Assembly (NCBI GenBank): GCA_001915545.1
Contig: MNQS01000200.1
Span: forward strand, 1-15,651
DNA length: 15,651 nucleotides
Direction of reading: 5' to 3'
Source of the DNA: Bacteroides sp. 43_108
GTDB lineage: Bacteria > Bacteroidota > Bacteroidia > Bacteroidales > Bacteroidaceae
Numbering within the stretch: position 1 is the stretch's first letter; every line of letters starts with the position of its first letter. The notes beneath the pieces were generated by a model, which saw only the letters and a list, made by a program, of their open reading frames with translations, was not told the origin of the DNA and made no database searches. Made by a program: the position numbers and the translations under genes. Of this stretch, positions 7,977 to 15,651 are shown in pieces.

Positions 7977-10900
7977 ATGGACGTGTTTATTAGAGTGTCG
8001 GTATTGATGTTTTTGCTTATATTTCATATATCTGCAAAAGCACAGTTGTTCAGCTTCCTTACAACAGAAAAAGGGTTGAGCAATGATAGGGTTTATTCCA
8101 TAGCCAAAGATAAGCATGGGTATATGTGGTTTCTGACGGCCGGTGGAGTGGACAGATTCGATGGTCTTGACTTTTTTCATTTCAATCTTGAGTATGATGG
8201 AGTGCCTTTGATTATAGGAACGCGTGCCAATTTGGTTGCCGATAATGATGGCCGTATTTGGGAAGTCGGATCATATAAATCAAATGTAATATACGTTTTT
8301 GATGATGTTCGTGGACGCTTCAAACCTGTAGTTCTTAAGAATTTGGGAGATAGCGGTATTTCTTATCTTATGATAGACAGTAGTAACCGAATGTGGATGT
8401 CTTCAGGCAATGCTCTGTATGTCTATGATATAGATAGGAATCATTTGTCGTGTGTGTTGATGCCTGATGGTGAAGCGCCTTTGTGTATGGCTGAATTTGG
8501 TGGTAGTTTTGTTGTAGGAAGTAGCAATGGTATATATGAGGCGCATTTTGATAAGAAGAAGTGCATTTTCTCCAAGATGGATTGGCCGATATATGATACG
8601 GCTGGAGTGAAGGTCTCAGACATGCATTCTTTGTCTCCTTTTAAGATGTATTCTTATAGAAACAGCAGGAAACTTTTGGTCTTTGATTCCAAAAGCAGGA
8701 TGTTTGATGTTGATTTGGTTTCAAGAAAGGTTGTCATGCACAGTTCGGACCTGATTTATGACGTGCCGGTTTCTTCTGTTTCTCCCGATTATGCAGATAG
8801 TTCCAAACTGCTTGTTGCTACAGCAAGTGCAGGAATAAAGGAAATTTCGCTGGACGATTTCAGTGTCTCTGATTTTGTCAAGACTGAATATGATAATGAT
8901 TACAGCCGTGGATGTAATGTGATAGTTGCATTATATTCTGACCGTGAAGGAAAACGCGTTTGGTTTTCTCCTTATTCGTATGGCGTTGCATGTTATAATG
9001 CATTTAATCCGCACTATGTGCATAATAGACATATCAGAAATAATGCGCAATCGTTGAGCTCGGATCTGGTTGTTGATATGATTGAGGACAGTGACGGAGA
9101 TATCTGGTATGCGACTAGCGGCGGTATTGATCTTTTTGACAAGAAGCAGCGTGAATGGAAGCATTTCGTTATGAGCGGTAATGAGAATTTCAAGGTTTTT
9201 ATTTCTTTGTGTGAAGTCGAACCTGGTTCTGTTTTGGTCGGTGGCAAATCTGATAATTTGTATATTATCAATAAGTACGATAGAAGCATTGTAGATCTGG
9301 CTCCTGAAATGTTTGGATTGGAGCACTTCGCTAATACCTGGATTGAAGATGTCTATAAGGACGATTTCGGAAATGTGTGGATGGGGGGAGACAAGTGTCT
9401 TGATAAAATAGAATGGAACACAAAGACTATTACATCTTACGAATTATGTGGCGGTGCACGTTTTATGGCGCGCGATGATTCTTTGCATTTTTGGCTGTCC
9501 ACAAATAATGATATTTATAGGGTAAATGTTCTGGACGGTAAATTGGATGTGCTTGATAAACCTGCTAGATGCAGAAATGTAAATGACATTCTCTGTACTG
9601 AAAATGGAAATCTGTATATAGCCACATCAGATGAGGGGCTTTTTGTGAGGGATAGTATAGGCCGTTTTTTTATGCATTATACTCGCAGCAACAGCTCGTT
9701 GCCTTCGGATAACGTTCTTTCTGTAGTGGAGGACAACGAAGGTAATGTAGTTCTCAGTACCGGCAACGGTTTGTCAAGATTTGATGCCAGACAACGGACG
9801 TTTTCAAATTGGACTTATGAGCAAGGCATGCATGCTTACGGTTTTTATGCGGCGTGCGGAATAAGAACATCTGACAACCGCATAATTCTCGGTTCGAACA
9901 GCGGTACTGTGGAGTTTGCCGATTCGGTAAGACTGCCTCATTCTTATAATTCGAAAATCTTGATTACAAGACTGACTGTCAATGGACATGATAGGTTCAA
10001 TGTGCATAATTTAAATGAAATTGAACTCGAACATAACGAGAATATTTTGGCTGTGACTGTAGGAAGTCTCAATTTTGACAACCCGTCAGACATAAAGTAT
10101 TCTTGGAAATTGGATGGTTTGGATGATGGATGGAGCAAGCCTTCGTCTGAACGCATAATAAATTATGAATTGCATCCCGGACATTTTACTTTGAATATCA
10201 GGGCTTATAGCGGATTCAACGGCAAAATGATAGACGAATGTTCAATTCCTGTTGTCGTGTCTCCTCCATGGTGGGGCAGTCTTCCTGCAAAGATTTTGTA
10301 TTATATGCTCGGAATCTTTGCAATTCTCGTTGTATATCGACTTATACTGCTTAAGAATAGACGTCTGATTGCAGAGGAGAAAGTGAACTTCTTCATTCAT
10401 ACTGCACATGAGATTCGCACGCCGTTGACTCTTCTGAAGGCTCCGTTGGAGGATGTTATGCGCAATGAGGTCTTGTCTGAAAAAGGTAAGGCCAATCTGC
10501 AGATTGCTATGCATAGCGCAAACGAGCTGATGATTATGACCGGTGACCTTATCAATGCTGAAAGACATAAGATCAGCGAACATGTACTTTGTGTTTCGCA
10601 GGTTGAATTGAATTCCTTCATTAATGAAATGCTTCGTCCATTCAATCTTTATGCAAATACCAAGAAGCAAAAATTGACTTATAGCTCTGATTTCAAAGAA
10701 CTGTATGTTATACTTGACCGCGGACGTATTGAAAGTATCTTGCAGAATCTGGTAAATAATGCTTTGAAATACACTCCGGACGGAGGTGCGGTGGAAGTGA
10801 AGTGCAGTCATACAGATAAATGGTGGGCTGTAGATGTTTCCGATAATGGAATAGGTGTTCCTGAAGATGATAAGTCTAGATTGTTTGAGAAATACTACCG

Positions 10901-11870
10901 TGCCAGCAATGTAGGAAAAAATATTGTAGGTACAGGATTGGGACTTTCGTTGGTGAAAGCTCTAGTTGAAGAACATCATGGCAGAATATCGTTTGAAAGC
11001 GAAGAAGGAAAGGGTAGTAGATTCAGAGTAGAATTTCCATACGATGAAAAGTTTTATGCCGATGCAGAAAAGACATGCGTGGAATATTGCAATTGCGTGT
11101 ATGCGAAGGAAAATCCTGTCGTTCTTGTAGTGGAGGACAATGCCGATCTGCAATCGTTTATAAGAAATTCACTTTCTGTAATTTATACGGTATATGTGGC
11201 CAACAACGGGGCTGAGGCACTGGAGAAGGTCAGATTTCTCAATCCTGATATTATCGTAAGCGACGTGATGATGCCGGAAATGCGGGGTGATGAAATGTGC
11301 CGTGCGCTCAAAGCCGATGTTAAAACCAGCCACATACCAGTGGTTCTTCTGACGGCCTTAGCTGATAATGACAGTGTAATAGATGGGTTGTCGACACTTG
11401 CTGATGCGTATATGACAAAACCGTTCGATGTGGAAGTTCTTAAGGCTCAGATAGAGAGTATATTGGCTAATAGAAAAGTCATGCAGAACCGATATGCTGA
11501 TTTGATTCCGTCTGAGATGGGGCCGGATATAAAAAGCACAAATGAACTGGATTTGAAATTCATGGATAGAGTCAGGTCTATCGTTGATGCCAATGTGTCC
11601 AATAAGGACTTTAACGTAGATACTTTATGTATGGAGATAGGTATGAGCAGAACTAGTTTTTACGGCAAGCTGAAGGCTCTTACCGACAATTCACCGTCAG
11701 ACTACATAAGATTTGCTCGTTTAAATCGTGCAAAATCATTACTTTTGCAGAACGAAATGCAGGTTTCTGAGATATCTGAAGCATGCGGATTCTCGGACGT
11801 AAAATACTTCCGTGAAGTGTTTAGAAGGCATTTCGGAATGACACCAAGTCAATTCAGGGCAGAACGATGA
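7977..11870 (+). CDS. Hybrid two-component system sensor/regulator with AraC output (HTCS)
   Basis: This is a full one-protein phosphorelay of 1297 residues, spanning periplasm to cytoplasm. A signal peptide ends at about A22-Q23. The periplasmic part has two-component propeller repeats, for example SDGDIWYATSGGIDLFD and NEGNVVLSTGNGLSRFD, then a Y_Y_Y domain (YSWKLDGLDDGW). One membrane helix lies near residues 773-793. The kinase has phospho-acceptor His811 in AHEIRTPLTLL, an N box near 922 (LQNLVNNALKY), DNGIG at 956 and GTGLGLSL at 985. The receiver carries Asp1096 in SDVMMPEM, and the last 100 or so residues are an AraC-type helix-turn-helix. All key residues are present. ATG 7977 is preferred over the TTG three bases upstream. 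Such proteins usually sense glycan breakdown products and activate a polysaccharide locus, but none is present here. The two chromate transporter genes follow after a 30-base gap, probably in the same transcript. Confidence 0.96.
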   Translation: MDVFIRVSVLMFLLIFHISAKAQLFSFLTTEKGLSNDRVYSIAKDKHGYMWFLTAGGVDRFDGLDFFHFNLEYDGVPLIIGTRANLVADNDGRIWEVGSYKSNVIYVFDDVRGRFKPVVLKNLGDSGISYLMIDSSNRMWMSSGNALYVYDIDRNHLSCVLMPDGEAPLCMAEFGGSFVVGSSNGIYEAHFDKKKCIFSKMDWPIYDTAGVKVSDMHSLSPFKMYSYRNSRKLLVFDSKSRMFDVDLVSRKVVMHSSDLIYDVPVSSVSPDYADSSKLLVATASAGIKEISLDDFSVSDFVKTEYDNDYSRGCNVIVALYSDREGKRVWFSPYSYGVACYNAFNPHYVHNRHIRNNAQSLSSDLVVDMIEDSDGDIWYATSGGIDLFDKKQREWKHFVMSGNENFKVFISLCEVEPGSVLVGGKSDNLYIINKYDRSIVDLAPEMFGLEHFANTWIEDVYKDDFGNVWMGGDKCLDKIEWNTKTITSYELCGGARFMARDDSLHFWLSTNNDIYRVNVLDGKLDVLDKPARCRNVNDILCTENGNLYIATSDEGLFVRDSIGRFFMHYTRSNSSLPSDNVLSVVEDNEGNVVLSTGNGLSRFDARQRTFSNWTYEQGMHAYGFYAACGIRTSDNRIILGSNSGTVEFADSVRLPHSYNSKILITRLTVNGHDRFNVHNLNEIELEHNENILAVTVGSLNFDNPSDIKYSWKLDGLDDGWSKPSSERIINYELHPGHFTLNIRAYSGFNGKMIDECSIPVVVSPPWWGSLPAKILYYMLGIFAILVVYRLILLKNRRLIAEEKVNFFIHTAHEIRTPLTLLKAPLEDVMRNEVLSEKGKANLQIAMHSANELMIMTGDLINAERHKISEHVLCVSQVELNSFINEMLRPFNLYANTKKQKLTYSSDFKELYVILDRGRIESILQNLVNNALKYTPDGGAVEVKCSHTDKWWAVDVSDNGIGVPEDDKSRLFEKYYRASNVGKNIVGTGLGLSLVKALVEEHHGRISFESEEGKGSRFRVEFPYDEKFYADAEKTCVEYCNCVYAKENPVVLVVEDNADLQSFIRNSLSVIYTVYVANNGAEALEKVRFLNPDIIVSDVMMPEMRGDEMCRALKADVKTSHIPVVLLTALADNDSVIDGLSTLADAYMTKPFDVEVLKAQIESILANRKVMQNRYADLIPSEMGPDIKSTNELDLKFMDRVRSIVDANVSNKDFNVDTLCMEIGMSRTSFYGKLKALTDNSPSDYIRFARLNRAKSLLLQNEMQVSEISEACGFSDVKYFREVFRRHFGMTPSQFRAER

Positions 11871-11900
11871 GGTCGGAAGACCTAATTTACAATATTGGAT

Positions 11901-12449
11901 ATGGGACTTTGTACAGAAATGTTTTTTACTTTTTCAAAGATAGGAACATTCACTCTTGGAGGAGGGTTTGCCATGGTTCCTCTTATGGAAAAGGAGGTTG
12001 TTGATCGTAAAGGATGGCTGGGAAAGGAAGAATTTCTCAATATAATAGTTGTTTCTCAAAGTGTGCCAGGAATTTTTGCCGTTAATATGGCCAGTCATAT
12101 AGGATACAAGTTGAGAGGATTGAAAGGAGGAATTGTCGGCGCTTTCGGCGTTGCTTTGCCTTCGATTATAATTATATTGCTGATAGCTATGTTCTTTAGG
12201 GAGTTCAAGTCTAATATTTATGTAGAAAAGTTTTTCATGGGCATTCGTCCTGCAGTTGTAGCCTTGATTGCCGCTCCAGTCTTTTCTATGGCAAAATCTG
12301 CGAAGATTTCAAAAAGAAATATATGGATACCTGTTTTGTCTGCACTTTTGATTAGTGCTTGGGGTATTTCGCCTGTCTTTATAATTCTTGTCGCAGGTTT
12401 GGGCGGCTTTATTTATGGGCGCATGCGTAAAGATTCTGAAGAAAAGTGA
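11901..12449 (+). CDS. Chromate transporter (CHR) family protein, first half-size subunit
   Basis: The 182-residue membrane protein is one CHR domain (PF02417-like). It has the family signature KIGTFTLGGGFAMVPLMEKEVV near the N-terminus, then SQSVPGIFAVNMASHIGY, then several hydrophobic helices. Short CHR proteins usually come as adjacent pairs, each equal to half of a long ChrA, and act together in the inner membrane. Known family members export chromate, but many have an unproven anion substrate. ATG 11901 is chosen because it places the signature at the usual distance; a TTG lies two codons upstream. It starts 30 bases after the sensor gene and precedes its partner by 49 bases. Expression is probably coupled to the sensor gene. 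Confidence 0.92.
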   Translation: MGLCTEMFFTFSKIGTFTLGGGFAMVPLMEKEVVDRKGWLGKEEFLNIIVVSQSVPGIFAVNMASHIGYKLRGLKGGIVGAFGVALPSIIIILLIAMFFREFKSNIYVEKFFMGIRPAVVALIAAPVFSMAKSAKISKRNIWIPVLSALLISAWGISPVFIILVAGLGGFIYGRMRKDSEEK

Positions 12450-12498
12450 TTTCGCATTGATATATAGATTTGAATTATTTGTGTAAAACCGTTTGACA

Positions 12499-13077
12499 AT
12501 GATATTTCTAAAACTTTTTTTAGTATTCTCAAAAATTGGCATTTTTAACTTTGGAGGCGGCTATGCCATGTTGTCGCTTATTCAGCATGAGGTAGTCGAG
12601 AGAAACAAATGGCTGACAGTTAGTGAATTTACAGATATCGTAGCTATAAGTCAGACAACTCCTGGACCTATAGGTATAAATGCTGCAACATATGCTGGAT
12701 ATACAGCAGTCATGAATGATCCTGCCGGATATCCGGTTTGGCTTGGTGTGGTAGGAGCAGTTGTCGCGTCTGTGGCTATTATCTGGTTGCCTTTCATTTT
12801 GATGCTGCTTATCAGCAAATTCCTTCTTGACCACAGCAAGTCGAAAGATATGGTTAATATTTTCTCGGTGTTGAGGCCGGCTATTGTCGGATTGATTGCA
12901 GCGGCGGCTTTATTGCTTATGACGCCAGAAAATTTCGGAAGTCCGAAGGATTCTCCTTTCGTGTTTTTTGTAAGCTTGATAATATTCTGCTTTTCTTTTA
13001 TCGGTACGCGGTTATACAAGATACATCCTATATGGATGATGGTGATTTGCGGTATTGCCGGTTTGTTGATATATTGA
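12499..13077 (+). CDS. Chromate transporter (CHR) family protein, second half-size subunit
   Basis: The 192-residue protein is the second CHR domain, with the parallel signature KIGIFNFGGGYAMLSLIQHEVV and SQTTPGPIGINAATYAGY. The latter keeps the proline-glycine pair typical of the more conserved CHR half. Hydrophobic segments continue to the C-terminus, ending GIAGLLIY. It is clearly related to the preceding gene but diverged, as expected for an old duplication whose two products assemble together. ATG 12499 is preferred to the TTG two codons upstream. A strong terminator follows 32 bases after the stop, closing the sensor-CHR unit. The transported anion cannot be inferred from sequence. Confidence 0.92.
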   Translation: MIFLKLFLVFSKIGIFNFGGGYAMLSLIQHEVVERNKWLTVSEFTDIVAISQTTPGPIGINAATYAGYTAVMNDPAGYPVWLGVVGAVVASVAIIWLPFILMLLISKFLLDHSKSKDMVNIFSVLRPAIVGLIAAAALLLMTPENFGSPKDSPFVFFVSLIIFCFSFIGTRLYKIHPIWMMVICGIAGLLIY

Positions 13078-13109
13078 ACAGATAAGTTGATTTGCTGCCT
13101 TTTATATAT

Positions 13110-13147
13110 ACAGCTGTCCATTTCTAGAATTGGGCAGCTGTTTTTTT
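13110..13147 (+). terminator. Intrinsic terminator after the CHR pair
   Basis: Arms ACAGCTGTCCA (13110-13120) and TGGGCAGCTGT (13131-13141) pair over 11 positions with one G-U, with a ten-base loop, followed by a run of seven T. Confidence 0.92.
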
Positions 13148-13270
13148 GTAGGAGTAAATGAAAATTGAGACTTTCTTGTTGCTTTTTCAGATTTTATATG
13201 TTTTATCTCACTTTTTGGACATCTTATCCATGTTTTGGGATAAAATATATGATTGTTTAACTTTTATTGT

Positions 13271-13278
13271 TATTTTTG
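13271..13278 (+). promoter_or_regulatory. Candidate -7 promoter element for the lipoprotein gene
   Basis: TATTTTTG matches TAnnTTTG and lies 29 bases before the ATG at 13308. No TTTG is found at the usual spacing upstream. A small inverted repeat, TTATCC with GGATAA (about 13224-13242), sits just upstream and could be an operator. Confidence 0.35.
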
Positions 13279-13307
13279 CAATAGTTTAACAATGATCAAA
13301 TTTTAAT

Positions 13308-15055
13308 ATGAAAAAAGAATTTAAAGCGTTATTTTGGATGCTGCCTTTAGCCTGTTCCTTTGTGTCTTGTATTAATAGTGATTATGATTTGTCCGACATT
13401 GATACAACTGTAGGCATAACGGTAAATGATCTTGTGATTCCTATCAATTTGGATCAGATTGCTCTTAGTGATGTACTTGATCTTGAAGATGACAGTCAGA
13501 TAAAAGAAGTGAATGGTATATATGCAGTAGTAAAAGACGGCACTTTCTCTTCGGATGAGATAGAGATTCCTTCGTTCAGTGCTCCTGCTCCTTCTATAGA
13601 ACCTATCAGTTCTGTGCTTTCTATTAATGTAGAAAGTTTTACAAAGGGAAGCCTGAAAGCTGGTAACAAAGTCGCAAAGTATCCTATTACTGATGCAAAT
13701 ACATCTTTTATGTATCATTCTGATGATGTCAGTGAATATATACTTGATGCATATGCTTTTGACCTGAACAGTTCGCTGAATGTTGATATAATTGTCAACG
13801 GACTTGATGGTATTACAAATTCTTTTGAGATTGAAAATTTTTCAATTCAGTTGCCTGCAGGAATGAAGGCTGTTTCTGATAAAGGAATATATGATGCAGA
13901 AACAGGTTTGCTTAATTTGGGGAATGTAACAGGACAGAATAATAGATATTCTTTCAAGGTGGATTTCTCGCGTGTAGATGTTGACAAATCTGGTGCTGTT
14001 CTGAAGGATGGTAAATTTGATTTTTCAGGCGAAATATCGGTTAAGACTGGTGAGATTGCAATATACGATGATAATTTCGTATCTGGAAAAATGTGTCCGA
14101 TCTTCCAGAAGAGGTTGTGTTTAAGGGAAATACAGATATGAGCGACATGGCGGTTTCTACATTTGATGGTGTCGTATGCTATGACATAGATGGAATAGAT
14201 GTAGAGCCTATATCTATGACAGATATTCCAGACATTCTCAACCAGACAGGAACTGACATCATTCTTGATAATCCTCAAATATATGTAAGCATGAATAATC
14301 CTGTTGCAGATAAGGGGCTGTCTGCTTCTGTAGGTTTTGCTCTTACTCCTATACGTGAGGGTGAAACATCACAGGCGCTTACATTGGATGATGACAGTTT
14401 GGTTATCGGTCATGACAAGCCTTTGAATGAGAATTATGCTTTTTGTATGTCGCCATATAAACCGGACACATATTATACCGGATTTGAGGATGCTGAGTTT
14501 TGTGAATTTTCTACCTTGGGTAAGGTCTTGAGCGGAACGAAACTGCCGGAATCCATTAACATTGATGTTGTGAATCCAAATGTATGGGCACAGGAAGTCT
14601 ATGGTTTCGAATTGGGTAAGAAACTCGACAGAGTGAATGGTTCATATTCTTTCTATGCTCCTTTGGCGCTTACAGAGAATTCTGTGATTGCATATAAGGA
14701 TACTATCGATGGTTGGAACGATAAGGATGTAGATTCAATAGAAATATCAGAGGCTATAATTAATGCGGTAGTGACAACAGATGTTCCGCTTGCTCTGGAT
14801 ATAAAAGCTGAGCCGATAGATAAGTATGGCAATGTTATAGAGAATGTTGAAGTTGAAGGTGCTTCTGTCGGTATTAAGGCACAGGGACAGCCGATAGAAA
14901 TTAGTATAAAGGGAATAATAAGACATCTGGACGGCATAATACTCACAGCAAGAGCTCAGTCGGGAGTTTCCGATGAAAGTCTTGCGCCTGGTCATAATAT
15001 TACGTTGACAGATATAAAGGCAAAAGTTTCAGGTATATACAGAACTGAATTATAA
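13308..15055 (+). pseudogene. Bacteroidales surface/periplasmic lipoprotein of unknown function, frameshifted
   Basis: The gene begins MKKEFKALFWMLPLACSFVSC, a lipoprotein signal with Cys21 (or Cys16) as the likely lipidated residue, followed by an acidic stretch (NSDYDLSDIDTT). The rest is beta-rich and acidic with no enzyme motif that I recognise. Frame one runs from 13308 into a stop at 14141. The true reading continues in another frame from about 14090 (GTG at 14093, DLPEEVVFKGNTD) to TAA at 15053-15055. The break is at a run of five A (14087-14091); one extra A restores G-K-N-V-S-D-L-P and a protein of about 582 residues. It lies 65 bases before a DUF5723-type gene, an arrangement I recall from Bacteroides and Prevotella genomes, suggesting linked function in the outer membrane. 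It could be a real mutation or a homopolymer sequencing error. Confidence 0.75.
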
Positions 15056-15120
15056 TTGTTGATAGTGATGTTTATTGCCAAAAGTGTATTAATTGTTGAA
15101 TATCAGAATTAAAAAAGATT

Positions 15121-15554
15121 ATGAATACTAATTTGAAAAATATAATAGCTGTCTCCATTTTGTCTGCGTTTTCTGGTTCTGCAATGGCTCAGAATACTAA
15201 TTCAGGATATTTCCTTGATGGATATTTGTATAGACATGAAATGAACCCGGCATTTGATAATGAAAGAAATTATGTTTCAATGCCGGCTCTCGGTAATTTG
15301 AATCTGTCGTTGAGGGGAAATATTGCTGTAGACGATGTATTCTACAACGTCAACGGACGTACTACAACTTTCATGAATCCGCTCGTAAGTGTGTCGGAAG
15401 TCATGGGAAACCTGAGTGATAACAATAAACTGAATCTGAATGTAAAGGAAGAGATATTGTCTGCAGGTTTTAAAGCCTTTGGTGGTTATAATACCGTAGG
15501 TATCAGCGTGAGGGCGTTTATGGGTGCCAATCTTCCTCGTGATTTGTTCTCTTT
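15121..15554 (+). pseudogene. DUF5723-type outer-membrane protein, truncated by an IS insertion
   Basis: The first 144 or so codons match what I know of the DUF5723 family of Bacteroidetes outer-membrane beta-barrel proteins. The signal peptide is cut at about A23-Q24. Then come SGYFLDGYLYRHEMNPAFD, SMPALGNLNLSLRGN and alternating beta strands up to RAFMGANLPRDLFS. Family members are usually several hundred residues long. Here the frame runs on for a few unrelated codons (PVGGINLVRI) to TAA at 15586-15588, inside the element starting near 15555. Roughly two thirds of the gene is therefore missing from this window. It would normally be co-expressed with the lipoprotein gene upstream. The function of the family is not established. 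Confidence 0.75.
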
Positions 15555-15559
15555 ACCCG

Positions 15560-15597
15560 TTGGCGGAATTAATTTAGTGCGTATTTAATTCTGCCAA
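15560..15597. repeat. Hairpin-forming inverted repeat at the IS end
   Basis: TTGGCGGAATTAA (15560-15572) and TTAATTCTGCCAA (15585-15597) pair at 12 of 13 positions plus one G-U, with a 12-base loop. It overlaps the transposase stop codon. Loop bases 15574-15581 (TTAGTGCG) are also complementary to 15641-15648 (CGCACTAA). It may act as a transcription-blocking or regulatory hairpin of the element. Confidence 0.5.
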
Positions 15598-15651
15598 TAG
15601 GCTTGTTATTAATATAGTTGACGTATTGCAACACGGTCAGCGCACTAATTT
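15569..15651 (-). CDS. IS982-family transposase, C-terminal fragment
   Basis: On the minus strand, 26 codons are open from the right edge to TAA at 15569-15571. The peptide ends LQYVNYINNKPIGRIKYALN. The pattern NNKPIGRIKYAL is one I recognise from the C-termini of IS982-family DDE transposases. No catalytic residue is inside the window. The gene would point into the disrupted DUF5723 gene from the right. Confidence 0.6.
   Translation of the reverse strand, partial: ISALTVLQYVNYINNKPIGRIKYALN

Larger units (their letters stand above)
15555..15651 (-). mobile_element. 3' terminal fragment of an IS982-like insertion sequence
   Basis: From about 15555 the DUF5723 coding similarity stops, and the sequence begins ACCCGTTGG; ACCC is a typical IS982-family terminal start as I recall it. 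The minus strand carries a transposase-like C-terminus whose stop is 14 bases inside this end. The rest of the element lies beyond the window, so the other inverted repeat and the target duplication cannot be seen. The boundary is placed to within a few bases. Confidence 0.6.

Noticed and set aside
11901..13077. Split CHR pair as a broken full-length chrA
   Set aside because: Each half has its own start codon and full CHR signature, with a 49-base gap; paired short CHR genes are a normal arrangement in the family.
14093..15055. A separate gene starting with GTG at 14093
   Set aside because: It has no signal peptide or promoter, overlaps the end of the first frame, and adding one A to the five-A run joins the two halves into one continuous lipoprotein.
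15577..15581. GTGCG as the 5' end of a group II intron
   Set aside because: The pentamer fits the intron 5' consensus, but it lies inside the hairpin loop at the IS end, downstream of the apparent junction, and the minus-strand transposase tail explains the sequence better.

Overview
This window looks like a chromosomal piece from a Bacteroidales bacterium of the Bacteroides/Prevotella type. The reasons are an AraC-type hybrid two-component sensor with a periplasmic propeller, a DUF5723-type outer-membrane protein, a PF12831-type FAD oxidoreductase, AT-rich regions in place of clear Shine-Dalgarno sites before the genes, and several matches to the Bacteroidetes -7 promoter element TAnnTTTG. 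No rRNA, tRNA or CRISPR array is visible.

Layout. Bases 1-98 hold the last 31 codons of an ORF that enters from the left edge, probably a transposase tail. A 12-helix FucP-like MFS transporter follows on the minus strand (146-1324). A 506-bp divergent intergenic region with promoter elements and near-palindromic repeats separates it from a secreted FAD-dependent oxidoreductase gene (1831-3695), which is broken by an in-frame TGA and a frameshift. A terminator, a promoter and a possibly structured leader precede purL (4006-7713), an intact large-type FGAM synthase ending in a strong terminator. Next come an intact hybrid two-component regulator (7977-11870) and, close behind it, two half-size chromate transporter proteins (11901-12449 and 12499-13077), closed by another terminator. 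The last unit is a lipoprotein gene (13308-15055) broken by a one-base frameshift, followed by a DUF5723-type gene (15121 to about 15554). The latter is cut by what appears to be the 3' end of an IS982-like element, whose minus-strand transposase tail runs off the right edge.

How it fits together. MFS and FAD oxidoreductase are divergently arranged, as in a small catabolic module, but the enzyme gene is dead as written. purL is a stand-alone housekeeping gene. The sensor and CHR pair look like one transcription unit, which is unusual because such sensors normally control polysaccharide utilisation loci and no susC/susD pair is present here. The lipoprotein/DUF5723 pair has a lesion in each member. 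Together these suggest a genome losing accessory surface functions, although the point lesions could also be sequencing or assembly errors. Both edges lie inside apparent IS copies, so the window may be a whole contig broken at repeats. No convincing new defence or mobile system was found; the most interesting items are the sensor-CHR linkage, the paired gene decay, the intergenic operator-like repeats and the purL leader.
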